Below, one piece after another: positions 1-6,335 of a stretch of 8,262 nt of DNA. The stretch is from UBA6911 sp964481255 (lineage in GTDB: Bacteria; Acidobacteriota; UBA6911). The first letter of the stretch is position 1. Each line of letters opens with the position of its first letter. The notes beneath the pieces are model-generated. The model was not told where the DNA came from. It saw nothing but the letters and a program-made list of their open reading frames with translations, and did no database searches. The stretch lies in contig CAYZTZ010000147.1 of the NCBI GenBank assembly GCA_964481255.1, forward strand, positions 1 through 8,262, in the 5' to 3' direction. A program made the position numbers and the translations under genes.

Positions 1-1
1 C

Positions 2-25
2 AGCGTGGAAGAAAAGCTCAAATAG
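2..25 (+). CDS. Possible C-terminal tail of an upstream gene (partial)
   Basis: Frame 2 reads S-V-E-E-K-L-K and then a TAG stop at 23-25. The short charged, lysine-ending tail looks like a natural protein C-terminus, and the repeat array begins about 55 bases later. A weak inverted repeat (CCTATTATAGG, followed by AATTTT) lies just after the stop, around 48-65, and could be a poor terminator. Eight codons cannot prove a gene, and frame 1 is also open here. No function can be given. Confidence 0.2.
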   Translation, partial: SVEEKLK

Positions 26-79
26 GCGGTGGTTTTGGACGCGGCGCCTATTATAGGAATTTTGTACGGGCGCGTTTCC

Positions 80-301
80 GGAAGCATCCGGTGGTCCGTG
101 GGTCAGGCTGACGCACGGCTCTGGAGAGCCGTGCTCACACAAAAAAGAGAGAGCCGTGCTCACAGAAAGCTCGTGTGCGGGTGGGTCTCTGGAAGCATCC
201 GGAGGTCCGTGGGCCGGGCTGACGCACGGCTCTGGAGAGCCGTGCTCACACAAAAAAGAGAGAGCCGTGCTCACGAAAAAGAGGGACGAAGAACAGGCGG
301 A
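80..301 (-). repeat. Left hairpin array: two 111-bp tandem units
   Basis: The motif GGAAGCATCC occurs at 80-89 and again at 191-200, and the sequence after it is nearly the same in both copies through about position 164 and 275, which gives a period of 111 bp. Each unit holds one full palindrome (CACGGCTCTGGAGAGCCGTG at 114-133 and 225-244), an A-rich tract with CACAAAAAAGAGAGAG (138-153, 249-264) and an extra half-palindrome AGAGCCGTGCTCAC (150-163, 261-274). The stretch CTCACAGAAAGCTCGTGTGCGG (about 159-180) matches the linker of the right-hand array in reverse complement. The array therefore belongs to the same family as that at 7748-8262 but is inverted. The second unit decays toward the end of the lipoprotein gene. 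No coding frame is credible here. Confidence 0.9.
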
Positions 302-306
302 TGGGT

Positions 307-996
307 CTAGGGCGGACGGGTGGGACGGCGCTGCATGTCGATCTCCTTCAGTCTCTGCAGTTCCTCGCTCAACCGTTTTATCCGTTCGTCTCTTTCCCTG
401 ACATCGGACCGCAGTTTTTCGATCTGTTCCTGAAGTCTGAGAATGAACTCGGCCTGGTCGCGATAGGGGCTTTCCGGCGATTCGGCGATCAGACGCCTCA
501 AGGCCGCCGCCGTCAGGCCCCAGTCGCGGTTCGGATCTCCGGCCAGAGAGTGTGAGAGCGCGAGGTGAAACAACGCTTTGTCCCTGTCCCTGGATTTCGG
601 ATTTTCCCGCAAAAAAGATTCATAAAGCAGGGCGGCCCGCGAATACTCGCCCAGCTGGAAATTCAGTTCGCCCAGTTCCAGGTCGCTGGGCACGGAGATC
701 TTCCCGGGAATAGGAGCCGGCTCGAGCGCCACGGGCCTCCGGTGCTGCGGAAGAGTCGGGGTCACCGCCGCGGGCGGGCCTGCGGAGCGCGTGGGAGCGG
801 CGACGGGGACGGCGGTTTTCCTGTGGCAGCCGCTCGGGATCAATAAAAGTAAAAGGATAAGCAAAGAAGGACGAAGGACGGATCCGGGCGCGCCGGTCGC
901 CTTGCCGGAGACGTTAGCTTTGTCCCGCCCGGGTCCTGGATGCCGGCTCGGCATTTTGCGGCCATGATGATCCGGCTTTGATCCGCAGTCCGTCAT
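307..996 (-). CDS. TPR/coiled-coil lipoprotein, QseG/BamD-like partner of the upstream kinase
   Basis: Predicted 229-residue lipoprotein, the last gene of the operon. The ATG at 994-996 lies 17 bases past the kinase stop. A second ATG at 952-954 would give 215 residues. An earlier in-frame ATG at 1080 would overlap the kinase and is less likely. A leucine-rich stretch runs into LLLIPSGC, a good lipobox with the lipidated Cys at residue 57 (43 with the shorter start). A proline/alanine-rich linker follows. After it come helical repeats of TPR type (LGELNFQLGEYSRAALLYESF, then KALFHLALSHSLAGD) and a charged coiled coil (about residues 187-222) ending in RRPTRPP. In enterobacteria the outer-membrane lipoprotein QseG sits in the same kinase/regulator operon and acts on the kinase. 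The same role is inferred here from gene context and architecture, not from recognisable residue identity. A general BamD/CpoB-like TPR lipoprotein is the alternative. Confidence 0.8.
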   Translation of the reverse strand: MTDCGSKPDHHGRKMPSRHPGPGRDKANVSGKATGAPGSVLRPSLLILLLLLIPSGCHRKTAVPVAAPTRSAGPPAAVTPTLPQHRRPVALEPAPIPGKISVPSDLELGELNFQLGEYSRAALLYESFLRENPKSRDRDKALFHLALSHSLAGDPNRDWGLTAAALRRLIAESPESPYRDQAEFILRLQEQIEKLRSDVRERDERIKRLSEELQRLKEIDMQRRPTRPP

Positions 997-1013
997 ACGC
1001 AACTTCTCGTCCG

Positions 1014-2549
1014 TCAAATAGGCGAAGACGCGCCGGGCGCGGCGCTTCCGCCGCCATGCCGCGGAGGAAGCAGCACGCAAAAGCGGCTCCCGCCCCCGGG
1101 ATTATCCTCCACCCAAACCGCGCCGCCGTGGGCCTTGACGATGGTCCGGCAGATGGCCAGCCCCAGGCCGGCTCCCTGTCCCGGCGTCTTTTTCCCCTTC
1201 CGGACCTGGTGGAACCTCTCGAACACCTTTTCTTTTTCCTCGTCCGGGATGCCCGGCCCCGAATCCGAAACCGTGACGCAACGGTAGCGTTCCCCGCCCG
1301 CCGTCCCGGCTATGAGGGGTCTCCAATGCTGCGGTATGCCTTCCGGGAGGTCGCAGACCGCCTCCGCCTTCACTTCGACCGTCCCCTCCGGCGGCGAGAA
1401 TTTCACGGCGTTGCCGATAATGTTGACAAGGACCTGGAGTATGCGGTCGCCGTCGCATTCAAGAGTCAGCGGCTCCCCGGGAAGGGCGGTTTGGATGCGA
1501 ATTTGTTTTTCCCGGGCCTGCATCTCCAGTTCGGCGGCCGCCGCGCGCGCCAGCTGCGCAAGATCGCGGCTTTTCATCTCGTATTCCATGACGCCGGCTT
1601 CTATCCGGGATAGGTCGAGCAGATTGCCGATCATCGATTGGAGCCGCCGCACGCTCTGAAGATTCAGCTCGAGCAGCCGCCTTTGCTTCTCCGTCAGCGG
1701 GCCGGGTATCTCTTCAAGAAGGGCCTGCACGATTTCCTGTATGGTCGCAAGCGGCGATTTCAGCTCGTGGGACACGTGGGACACGAAGTCCTTCTTCAAT
1801 TTGTCCAGCTCGTTGAGCCGGAGCGTCATCGTGTTGAAGTCCCGGGCGAGCTGCGAGAACTCGTCGTTGCGGGACGTGTCCAGGCGGTAGAAAAACTTTC
1901 CCTCGGCGATGGCACGCGTCCCTTCGGTCAGGTGGGCCAGGGGCTTCGAGATGGACCGGTATATCAGGAAGGAAACCAGTATGCCGATCGCGAGGGCGGC
2001 CAGGGTGGAGAGCCCCAGGATGACGGCGGCGGTTTCTCCGGTCTCGCGGGATTTCTCCACTTTCATAGACATCGAGCGCATGCCGGACTGGTAGATGGAA
2101 TATGTCTGCGCCCGCAGCCTGTCGAGATCTTCCTGGAGGCTTTGGGGCAGGGAGGGCCCGCCGGCGGGCAGGCTCCTTTCGAGCAGGCTCAGATCGGCGC
2201 GATACGCTTCCCAAAGCCCGGCCAGCTTCTCCGCCTCGGCCCGCTCCCCGTCCAGGGACGCCTTCGCCTTGAGTTCCGCCAGGCTCGCCTCAAAATTTCT
2301 CTGAAACTCGCTCAGCTGGGCCCGGTAGTCGGGGTCCTCCGAAGCGAACGATTTGCGCGTGAATTCCGCGACGAGATCCAGGTCTCCCAGGGCTTTCAGG
2401 CAGCTGAGAGCGCCCTTGAAGTTTACCTCTGAAAGAGCGTCGTTGATCGATTGCATCCGCCGGATCGTGAGGATCTGGTAAATCGCAAGCGCGGCGAGAA
2501 TGACAATGAACAGCCCGTATCCGGCGATAATGCGCGTCGTTATCTTCAT
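1014..2549 (-). CDS. Membrane sensor histidine kinase with HAMP domain
   Basis: Predicted 511 residues. The ATG at 2547-2549 was chosen because a GGGAAGGAA Shine-Dalgarno sequence (2555-2563) lies 5 bases upstream and a membrane helix follows at once. The open frame runs further upstream but into the regulator gene. Order: TM1 (about 7-29), an all-helical periplasmic region (about 32-172), TM2 (about 174-198), HAMP (about 196-248), then a HisKA domain with the H-box SHELKSP and phosphoacceptor His261. The ATPase domain has the N-box NIIGNAVKFS (Asn376, Asn380), G1 box DSGPG (Asp429), F box FERFHQ and G2 box GAGLGLAI, so all catalytic boxes are intact. About 20 extra residues lie between the N and G1 boxes, and the C-terminus is a Gly/Ala-rich tail. 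It autophosphorylates on His and should pass phosphate to the regulator encoded 32 bases upstream. The ligand is unknown. The layout resembles GlrK/QseE. Confidence 0.95.
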   Translation of the reverse strand: MKITTRIIAGYGLFIVILAALAIYQILTIRRMQSINDALSEVNFKGALSCLKALGDLDLVAEFTRKSFASEDPDYRAQLSEFQRNFEASLAELKAKASLDGERAEAEKLAGLWEAYRADLSLLERSLPAGGPSLPQSLQEDLDRLRAQTYSIYQSGMRSMSMKVEKSRETGETAAVILGLSTLAALAIGILVSFLIYRSISKPLAHLTEGTRAIAEGKFFYRLDTSRNDEFSQLARDFNTMTLRLNELDKLKKDFVSHVSHELKSPLATIQEIVQALLEEIPGPLTEKQRRLLELNLQSVRRLQSMIGNLLDLSRIEAGVMEYEMKSRDLAQLARAAAAELEMQAREKQIRIQTALPGEPLTLECDGDRILQVLVNIIGNAVKFSPPEGTVEVKAEAVCDLPEGIPQHWRPLIAGTAGGERYRCVTVSDSGPGIPDEEKEKVFERFHQVRKGKKTPGQGAGLGLAICRTIVKAHGGAVWVEDNPGGGSRFCVLLPPRHGGGSAAPGASSPI

Positions 2550-2554
2550 CGTGG

Positions 2555-2563
2555 TTCCTTCCC
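2555..2563 (-). promoter_or_regulatory. Ribosome binding site of the histidine kinase
   Basis: Minus-strand GGGAAGGAA ends 5 bases before the ATG at 2549. It fixes the kinase start inside the long open frame and argues against initiation within the regulator gene. Confidence 0.75.
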
Positions 2564-2581
2564 GCTTTCGAACGCCGCCGT

Positions 2582-3931
2582 TCAGCCTATCCTGTAGGCC
2601 TTGAGCTTGTTCCGGATGGTTTTCACGTCCAGTCCCAGTTGGCGGGCCGCCGCGGCCTTGTTGTTCCCTGTTTCTCGCAGGGTGCGCAGGATCAGTTCTC
2701 TCTCGGCTTCGGCCGCGGTCACTCCTACCGGCAGAATGATGCTGGAGGGAAGGTTGCACACGTAGGGGGGCAGATGCGAGGGCTCGATCCAGGGCCCCTT
2801 CGCGAGAATCACCGCCCTTTCCATAATGTTTCGCAGTTCGCGGACGTTGCCCGGCCAGGAGTAGGCCTTCAGCAGTTCCAGAGTCTCGCTCCGGCATGAC
2901 TCCACGCGCGCCCTGTGCTTCGCGTTGAACTCGAGAATGAAGGCCTGCGCGAGCAGGGGGATGTCCGGCTTGCGGTCGCGGAGCGGAGGCAGGGCGACCG
3001 TGAAGACGTTGAGCCGGTAATAGAGGTCCTTGCGCAGCTTTCCCTCGTCCACGGCCTCGCGCGGATCCCGGTTGGTGGCGGCCAGCACGCGCACGTCCAC
3101 CTGTGTCTCGCGGGTCCCTCCCAGGCGCCGGACCTTGCCGTCCTCCAGGACCCGCAGGAGCTTGGGCTGGAGCGAAAGGGGCATCTCGGCTATTTCGTCG
3201 AGGAAAAGCGTCCCGTGGTCCGCCGTCTCGAAACAGCCCGCGCGGGCGCCGACGGCGCCCGTGAAGGCGCCCCTCTCATGGCCGAACATCTCGCTTTCCA
3301 TCAGGTTTTCAGGGATGGCGGCGGCGTTGACGGCGACGAAAGGCCCTTTGGAACGGGAACTCAGGGAGTGGATCATGCGCGCGGCGAGCTCCTTCCCGGT
3401 TCCGCTCTCTCCGGTGATGATGGCGGCGGCGTCCGTGCCGCTGATGCTGGAGATCAGCCGGTAGACTTCCCTCATGGGCTTGCTCGTCCCTACGAAATCG
3501 CCGAAGCCCGCGCCGTGCTTGATCTGATCGGCGAGACGCCGCGACTCGCGGTGCAGGTCGATCTCGCGCTCGACGGCCTGGAGAGTCAGCTTCAGCTTGG
3601 GATAGTCGATAGGCTTGGTGATGAAGTCCCGCGCCCCCTGCTTCATGGCGTCCACCGCCAGGCCGACACTCGCCTGGGCGGTTATGAGGATTACCGGGCG
3701 GTCCGGGTTCCCGGTTTTCAGGATGCGGAGCAGGTCCATTCCGGAAACTTCGGGCATGATGATGTCGGAAATCACGATGTCCGGATCATACGACTCCGCC
3801 AGCCTTTCCCCCTCGATCCCGTCCGCGGCCGCGCGCACCTCGAAGCCCCATTCCTCAAGGCGCATCTTGAGGATCTCTCTCATGGCCTCTTCGTCGTCGA
3901 CGACCAGTATTCTGGTGCTGGGGGTGTTCAC
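2582..3931 (-). CDS. NtrC-family sigma-54-dependent response regulator
   Basis: Predicted 449 residues, the first gene of the operon, starting at GTG (3929-3931) with GGGGAAG about 10 bases upstream. Receiver domain (about 6-120): acidic pair Asp12-Asp13, phosphoacceptor Asp56 in IVISDIIMP, Thr84 and Lys106. AAA+ domain (about 146-380): Walker A GESGTGKE (174-181), the sigma-54 contact loop GAFTGA (221-226), Walker B TLFLDEI (241-247) and the Arg-finger region DLYYRLNVF. A Fis-type helix-turn-helix ends the protein (about 408-446, NNKAAAARQLGLDVKTIRNK). Every element for phosphorylation-dependent, ATP-driven opening of sigma-54 promoters is present. Partner: the kinase 32 bases downstream. 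The gene content matches GlrR/QseF loci, but other NtrC-type regulators (AtoC, ZraR) share the same architecture, so no symbol is given. No sigma-54 promoter was recognised in the window, so its targets are probably elsewhere. Confidence 0.97.
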   Translation of the reverse strand: MNTPSTRILVVDDEEAMREILKMRLEEWGFEVRAAADGIEGERLAESYDPDIVISDIIMPEVSGMDLLRILKTGNPDRPVILITAQASVGLAVDAMKQGARDFITKPIDYPKLKLTLQAVEREIDLHRESRRLADQIKHGAGFGDFVGTSKPMREVYRLISSISGTDAAAIITGESGTGKELAARMIHSLSSRSKGPFVAVNAAAIPENLMESEMFGHERGAFTGAVGARAGCFETADHGTLFLDEIAEMPLSLQPKLLRVLEDGKVRRLGGTRETQVDVRVLAATNRDPREAVDEGKLRKDLYYRLNVFTVALPPLRDRKPDIPLLAQAFILEFNAKHRARVESCRSETLELLKAYSWPGNVRELRNIMERAVILAKGPWIEPSHLPPYVCNLPSSIILPVGVTAAEAERELILRTLRETGNNKAAAARQLGLDVKTIRNKLKAYRIG

Positions 3932-3969
3932 GTCTTAAATCTTCCCCGATCCGCCGGAGGTATTTGGCT

Positions 3970-3986
3970 ATGGGGGATTACCCCAT
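3970..3986. promoter_or_regulatory. Inverted repeat ATGGGG-GATTA-CCCCAT, possible operator
   Basis: A perfect 6-bp inverted repeat with a 5-base centre, 39 bases upstream of the regulator start. It would lie in the operon leader if the TATACT at 4007-4012 is the -10. It could be a binding site for a dimeric regulator or a small leader hairpin. The protein that might bind is unknown. Confidence 0.35.
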
Positions 3987-4006
3987 CCTCCCAATTCGGC
4001 CCCATA

Positions 4007-4012
4007 AGTATA
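4007..4012 (-). promoter_or_regulatory. Possible -10 element for the regulator-kinase-lipoprotein operon
   Basis: Minus-strand TATACT differs from TATAAT at one position. At 17-18 bases upstream there is only a weak -35 (TCCCCA or TTCCCC). It would start a leader of about 70 bases. Confidence 0.3.
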
Positions 4013-4031
4013 GCGGTTCAGGACACGGGTG

Positions 4032-4044
4032 GGGAAATTTTCCC
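4032..4044. promoter_or_regulatory. Inverted repeat GGGAAATTTTCCC, possible operator
   Basis: A perfect 6-bp inverted repeat around one central T. It lies next to or over the weak -35 position of the operon promoter, about 66 bases upstream of the sirtuin -10. Its G3A3/T3C3 symmetry fits a dimeric regulator, but none is identified. Confidence 0.3.
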
Positions 4045-4109
4045 TTCTGTTTCTGGTTACCGTGAGACGCGCGCGATCCCTGAAGGCTTTTCCTGATTCC
4101 GAGTATGGC

Positions 4110-4115
4110 TATAAT
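4110..4115 (+). promoter_or_regulatory. Consensus -10 TATAAT just before the sirtuin gene
   Basis: An exact TATAAT ends 9 bases before the ATG at 4125. The -35 is poor (TTTTCC at 4088-4093, 16-base spacing). If it is used, transcription would begin at about 4122-4125, giving a leaderless or very short-leader mRNA. That agrees with the lack of a Shine-Dalgarno sequence there. Confidence 0.35.
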
Positions 4116-4124
4116 ATGCTGCTT

Positions 4125-4880
4125 ATGAATATGATGGCGCTGACGGATCAGGCGGTAAGCCTCATCCGAAAATCCAACAACGTCGCGGCCCTTACCGGAG
4201 CGGGGATAAGCACCGAAGCGGGTATCCCGGACTTCCGGGGCCCCGGAGGCATGTGGGAGGAGCCCGGCCTCATGGATCAGCTCTCGGTCACCGGGTTCCG
4301 CAGGGATCCCGAGACTTTTTACAGGACCAGCGTGAGGCTTTTTTCCACCATCTCCCGCGCCCAGCCAACGCTCGCCCACCGCCTGCTGGCGCGTCTCGAA
4401 GAGATCGGCAAACTGAAGGCCGTCATCACCCAGAACATTGACGGCCTGCACGCGGCGGCGGGCTCCAAAACCGTCTACGAGCTTCACGGGACATACCGCA
4501 CAGGACATTGCCCGCAGTGCGGCGCGGGGTTTGAGATGGAGAGGTTCTATTCGGAAATCGAGCGCGGCGGGCTGAGGGTGCCGCTCTGCGGCCGCTGTTC
4601 CGTCCCCATAAAGCCGGACATTGTGCTTTTTGAGGATCTACTCCCGATGGACGCCTGGGACGGCTCGGTGCGGGCGGCGAAGGAGTGCGATCTGATGCTG
4701 GTGCTGGGTTCGTCGCTGGTGGTTTACCCGGCGGCGGAGCTGCCCATGATCGCCGTCGAAAACGGAGCCCGGCTCGTCATCGTCAATCTCGGGGAGACCC
4801 CTTACGACTCCATGGCGACGGTGACTCTGCAGTCGAAACTGGGGGATTTCGCCAGGACCGCCCTCGCCGCCTTCCTGTGA
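4125..4880 (+). CDS. cobB: Sir2-family NAD-dependent protein deacylase (sirtuin)
   Basis: Predicted 251 residues, the normal size of a compact bacterial Sir2 protein. It removes acyl groups from protein lysines using NAD+, giving nicotinamide and O-acyl-ADP-ribose. Motifs: GAGIS (25-29), IPDFRG, TQNIDGLH (Gln103, Asn104, Asp106), catalytic His121 in ELHG, zinc ligands Cys129/Cys132 and Cys155/Cys158, GSSLVVYPA (about 195-203) and the NAD-contacting VNLGE (Asn221). All catalytic and zinc residues are present. ATG codons at 4116, 4125, 4131 and 4134 are all possible starts; none has a clear Shine-Dalgarno sequence. 4125 was chosen because it leaves the usual short N-terminus and lies after the TATAAT. 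The pocket region reads FYRTS rather than the Tyr-x-x-Arg typical of desuccinylase-type CobB, which hints at deacetylase preference. The symbol is used in the generic bacterial sense. Stop is 80 bases from the convergent exporter stop. Confidence 0.95.
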   Translation: MNMMALTDQAVSLIRKSNNVAALTGAGISTEAGIPDFRGPGGMWEEPGLMDQLSVTGFRRDPETFYRTSVRLFSTISRAQPTLAHRLLARLEEIGKLKAVITQNIDGLHAAAGSKTVYELHGTYRTGHCPQCGAGFEMERFYSEIERGGLRVPLCGRCSVPIKPDIVLFEDLLPMDAWDGSVRAAKECDLMLVLGSSLVVYPAAELPMIAVENGARLVIVNLGETPYDSMATVTLQSKLGDFARTALAAFL

Positions 4881-4960
4881 CTTTCCTTGAAGCGCCACGG
4901 ATTCCACGGACCAGAAACATTTCATGTGCGGGCGGATCTCCATGCCTGTCCATCAGATTG

Positions 4961-6196
4961 TCAGGCCGTTTCTTTTTTCATGGCCTTCATGTACAGGACT
5001 ATTGTCACGACGCCGGCGGCGAGCATGGCGACGCCTGTCCATGCCATGGAAAGCGACGTCGCCCAGATCAGGGGAACGAACGCCGAAACCGCGGAGTTGG
5101 CGGCCAGGCCGATGAAGCCCTGGCAGGATGCGGCCAGACCCTTCTGGGCGGGGAAGAGGTCGAGGGTCAGGAGGGTCAGGCTGGGCATGGCGGTGTTCAT
5201 GCCGATCACGTAAAGCACCAGCGGCAGGATGCTCCAGGGGAGCGTCGGCGGGTGGAGCCGATGGAACAGGACGTTGGCGACCGCCGCCGCGGTCATGATG
5301 ACGTAGCCGAGGCCGATGGTCTGGCGGCCCGATATCTTTCCGGCCAGAAAGCCCGAGATCCACGCCCCCGCAACCATCCCGGCGGAAACCGGGCCGAAAA
5401 GCCATAGGAATTGAGTTTCGCGGAGACCCAGATGTTTCATCAGGAATGTCGGCGCCCCCACGATGTAGATAAAGAACCCGGAGCCGGTGAGCGCCATGGA
5501 GCCGCACGCCAGCAGAAACGGCCCGTTCGTCATCACCTTCCAGTAGGACCGGGCCAGGAACGCGGCGTCCAGCCGCTGCCTCTGCTGCTTCGGCAGGGTT
5601 TCCGGCAGGGCGCGGAAACAGCTGATCAGAAGAAACGCCGACAGGAACACCAGGAAGAGGAACACGGACCTCCAGCCGAAGTGGACCTGCAGCCGGCCGC
5701 CTATCACCGGCGCGAGCACGGGCGCGATGGTGAAAATGGTCGCCACGTGGGACATGAGCCGCTGGGCCTGCGCCCCGTCGAACAGGTCGCGCACGATCGC
5801 GCGTCCCACGATCATGCCGGCCCCCGCGGTGGCGCCCTGCAGCGCGCGGAAGAGCATCAGCAGGTGCACGCTCGTCGCCGCGGCGCAGCCGGCGGAAGCC
5901 GCGAGAAACACCGCGAGCGAGATAAGCGTCAGGCGGCGCCGCCCGTAGGCGTCCGAGATCGCGCCGTGCCAGAGGGACATGACGGCGAAAGAGAGCAGGA
6001 ACGCCGTCATGGTCTGCTGGACTTGCGCCGGAGACGCGTGAAGGCTCACGCTGATGGCGGGAAGCGAGGGGAGATACGTGTCGATGGAAAAAGGCCCGAT
6101 CCACGAGAGGGCCGCAAGCACGAACGTCACCCCGGCGATGGAGTATCCCGCGGGCAGATTGCGTTGTTTCAGTTCCGGTATGGCGATGCTGGACAT
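4961..6196 (-). CDS. Bcr/CflA-type MFS multidrug exporter
   Basis: Predicted 411 residues with about 12 membrane helices, roughly at 20-42, 60-80, 88-108, 110-132, 147-168, 174-194, 223-247, 262-284, 293-311, 322-345, 355-378 and 383-404. TM1 has the SIDTYLPSLP segment typical of Bcr/CflA drug:H+ antiporters (Asp39). Motif A lies between TM2 and TM3 (GAISDAYGRRR, 78-88). TM4 has the conserved Arg in FRALQG, and TM5 carries an antiporter-type motif C segment (APVLAPVIGGRL). Members export drugs such as bicyclomycin or chloramphenicol, or sulfonamides or metabolites such as cysteine; the substrate here cannot be read from sequence. The ATG at 6194-6196 is the only sensible start; AAGGAA lies 14 bases upstream, rather far. 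The gene follows the URO-D gene on the same strand after 139 bases and may be co-transcribed or have its own promoter. Confidence 0.93.
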   Translation of the reverse strand: MSSIAIPELKQRNLPAGYSIAGVTFVLAALSWIGPFSIDTYLPSLPAISVSLHASPAQVQQTMTAFLLSFAVMSLWHGAISDAYGRRRLTLISLAVFLAASAGCAAATSVHLLMLFRALQGATAGAGMIVGRAIVRDLFDGAQAQRLMSHVATIFTIAPVLAPVIGGRLQVHFGWRSVFLFLVFLSAFLLISCFRALPETLPKQQRQRLDAAFLARSYWKVMTNGPFLLACGSMALTGSGFFIYIVGAPTFLMKHLGLRETQFLWLFGPVSAGMVAGAWISGFLAGKISGRQTIGLGYVIMTAAAVANVLFHRLHPPTLPWSILPLVLYVIGMNTAMPSLTLLTLDLFPAQKGLAASCQGFIGLAANSAVSAFVPLIWATSLSMAWTGVAMLAAGVVTIVLYMKAMKKETA

Positions 6197-6251
6197 AGGG
6201 GAATTTTGAGTTCCTTGGAAAAGCGCTTCGGGTTCTTGCGCGGGGTTGCGC

Positions 6252-6281
6252 GCGGCCTGCCAGGCCGCCGTCCGCGGCGGC
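6252..6281. other. Two overlapping perfect GC hairpins upstream of the exporter
   Basis: GCGGCCTG-C-CAGGCCGC (6252-6268) and GCCGCCG-TCCG-CGGCGGC (6264-6281) share 6264-6268, so only one can form at a time. No U-run follows on either strand, so this is not a standard intrinsic terminator. It lies in the exporter's leader if that mRNA starts upstream. GC-rich chance is possible. Confidence 0.4.
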
Positions 6282-6306
6282 CCGGCAATGCGAAGATCAG
6301 CGCGGC

Positions 6307-6327
6307 GACCGGCTCTTCTCGCCGGTC
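6307..6327 (-). terminator. Hairpin just after the URO-D stop codon, possible weak terminator or mRNA end stabiliser
   Basis: GACCGGC-TCTTCTC-GCCGGTC is a perfect 7-bp stem with a 7-base loop, starting 8 bases after the URO-D stop (6336-6338). The minus strand then reads GCCGCGCTGATCTT, with no T-run, so termination without Rho is doubtful. Confidence 0.35.
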
Positions 6328-6335
6328 GGACATGG

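Larger units (their letters stand above)
3932..4124. promoter_or_regulatory. Divergent control region between the regulator operon and the sirtuin gene
   Basis: This 193-bp gap lies between two outward-facing genes. It holds inverted repeats at 3970-3986 and 4032-4044, a possible minus-strand -10 (TATACT, 4007-4012) for the operon, and a consensus TATAAT (4110-4115) for the sirtuin. A GTG at 4029 is in frame with the sirtuin and has AGGA at 4020-4023, but the 32-residue extension it would add does not resemble a Sir2 N-terminus. No -24/-12 sigma-54 element was seen. Confidence 0.5.

Noticed and set aside
29..401. Short plus-strand proteins across the left array
   Set aside because: They are made of translated repeat units and run into the lipoprotein gene on the other strand.
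1014..1080. Lipoprotein starting at 1080 and overlapping the kinase end
   Set aside because: The residues it would add are Arg-rich with no signal character. The ATG at 996 after the kinase stop is simpler.
1638..2432. Plus-strand open frame of 264 codons opposite the kinase
   Set aside because: It lies antisense to the kinase core domains and shows no recognisable motif or Shine-Dalgarno sequence.
2915..4096. Plus-strand open frame of 393 codons opposite the response regulator
   Set aside because: It is antisense to a fully motif-complete NtrC regulator, has no family motif and reads as a high-GC codon-phase shadow.
4881..4960. Intrinsic terminator between the convergent sirtuin and exporter genes
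   Set aside because: Only a weak ACAT-TTC-ATGT dyad is present, with no GC stem followed by a T-run.
4953..6104. Minus-strand alternative frame of 383 codons overlapping the exporter
   Set aside because: The frame used for 4961-6196 gives 12 membrane helices and Bcr/CflA motifs. The other frame is Arg/Pro-rich noise.
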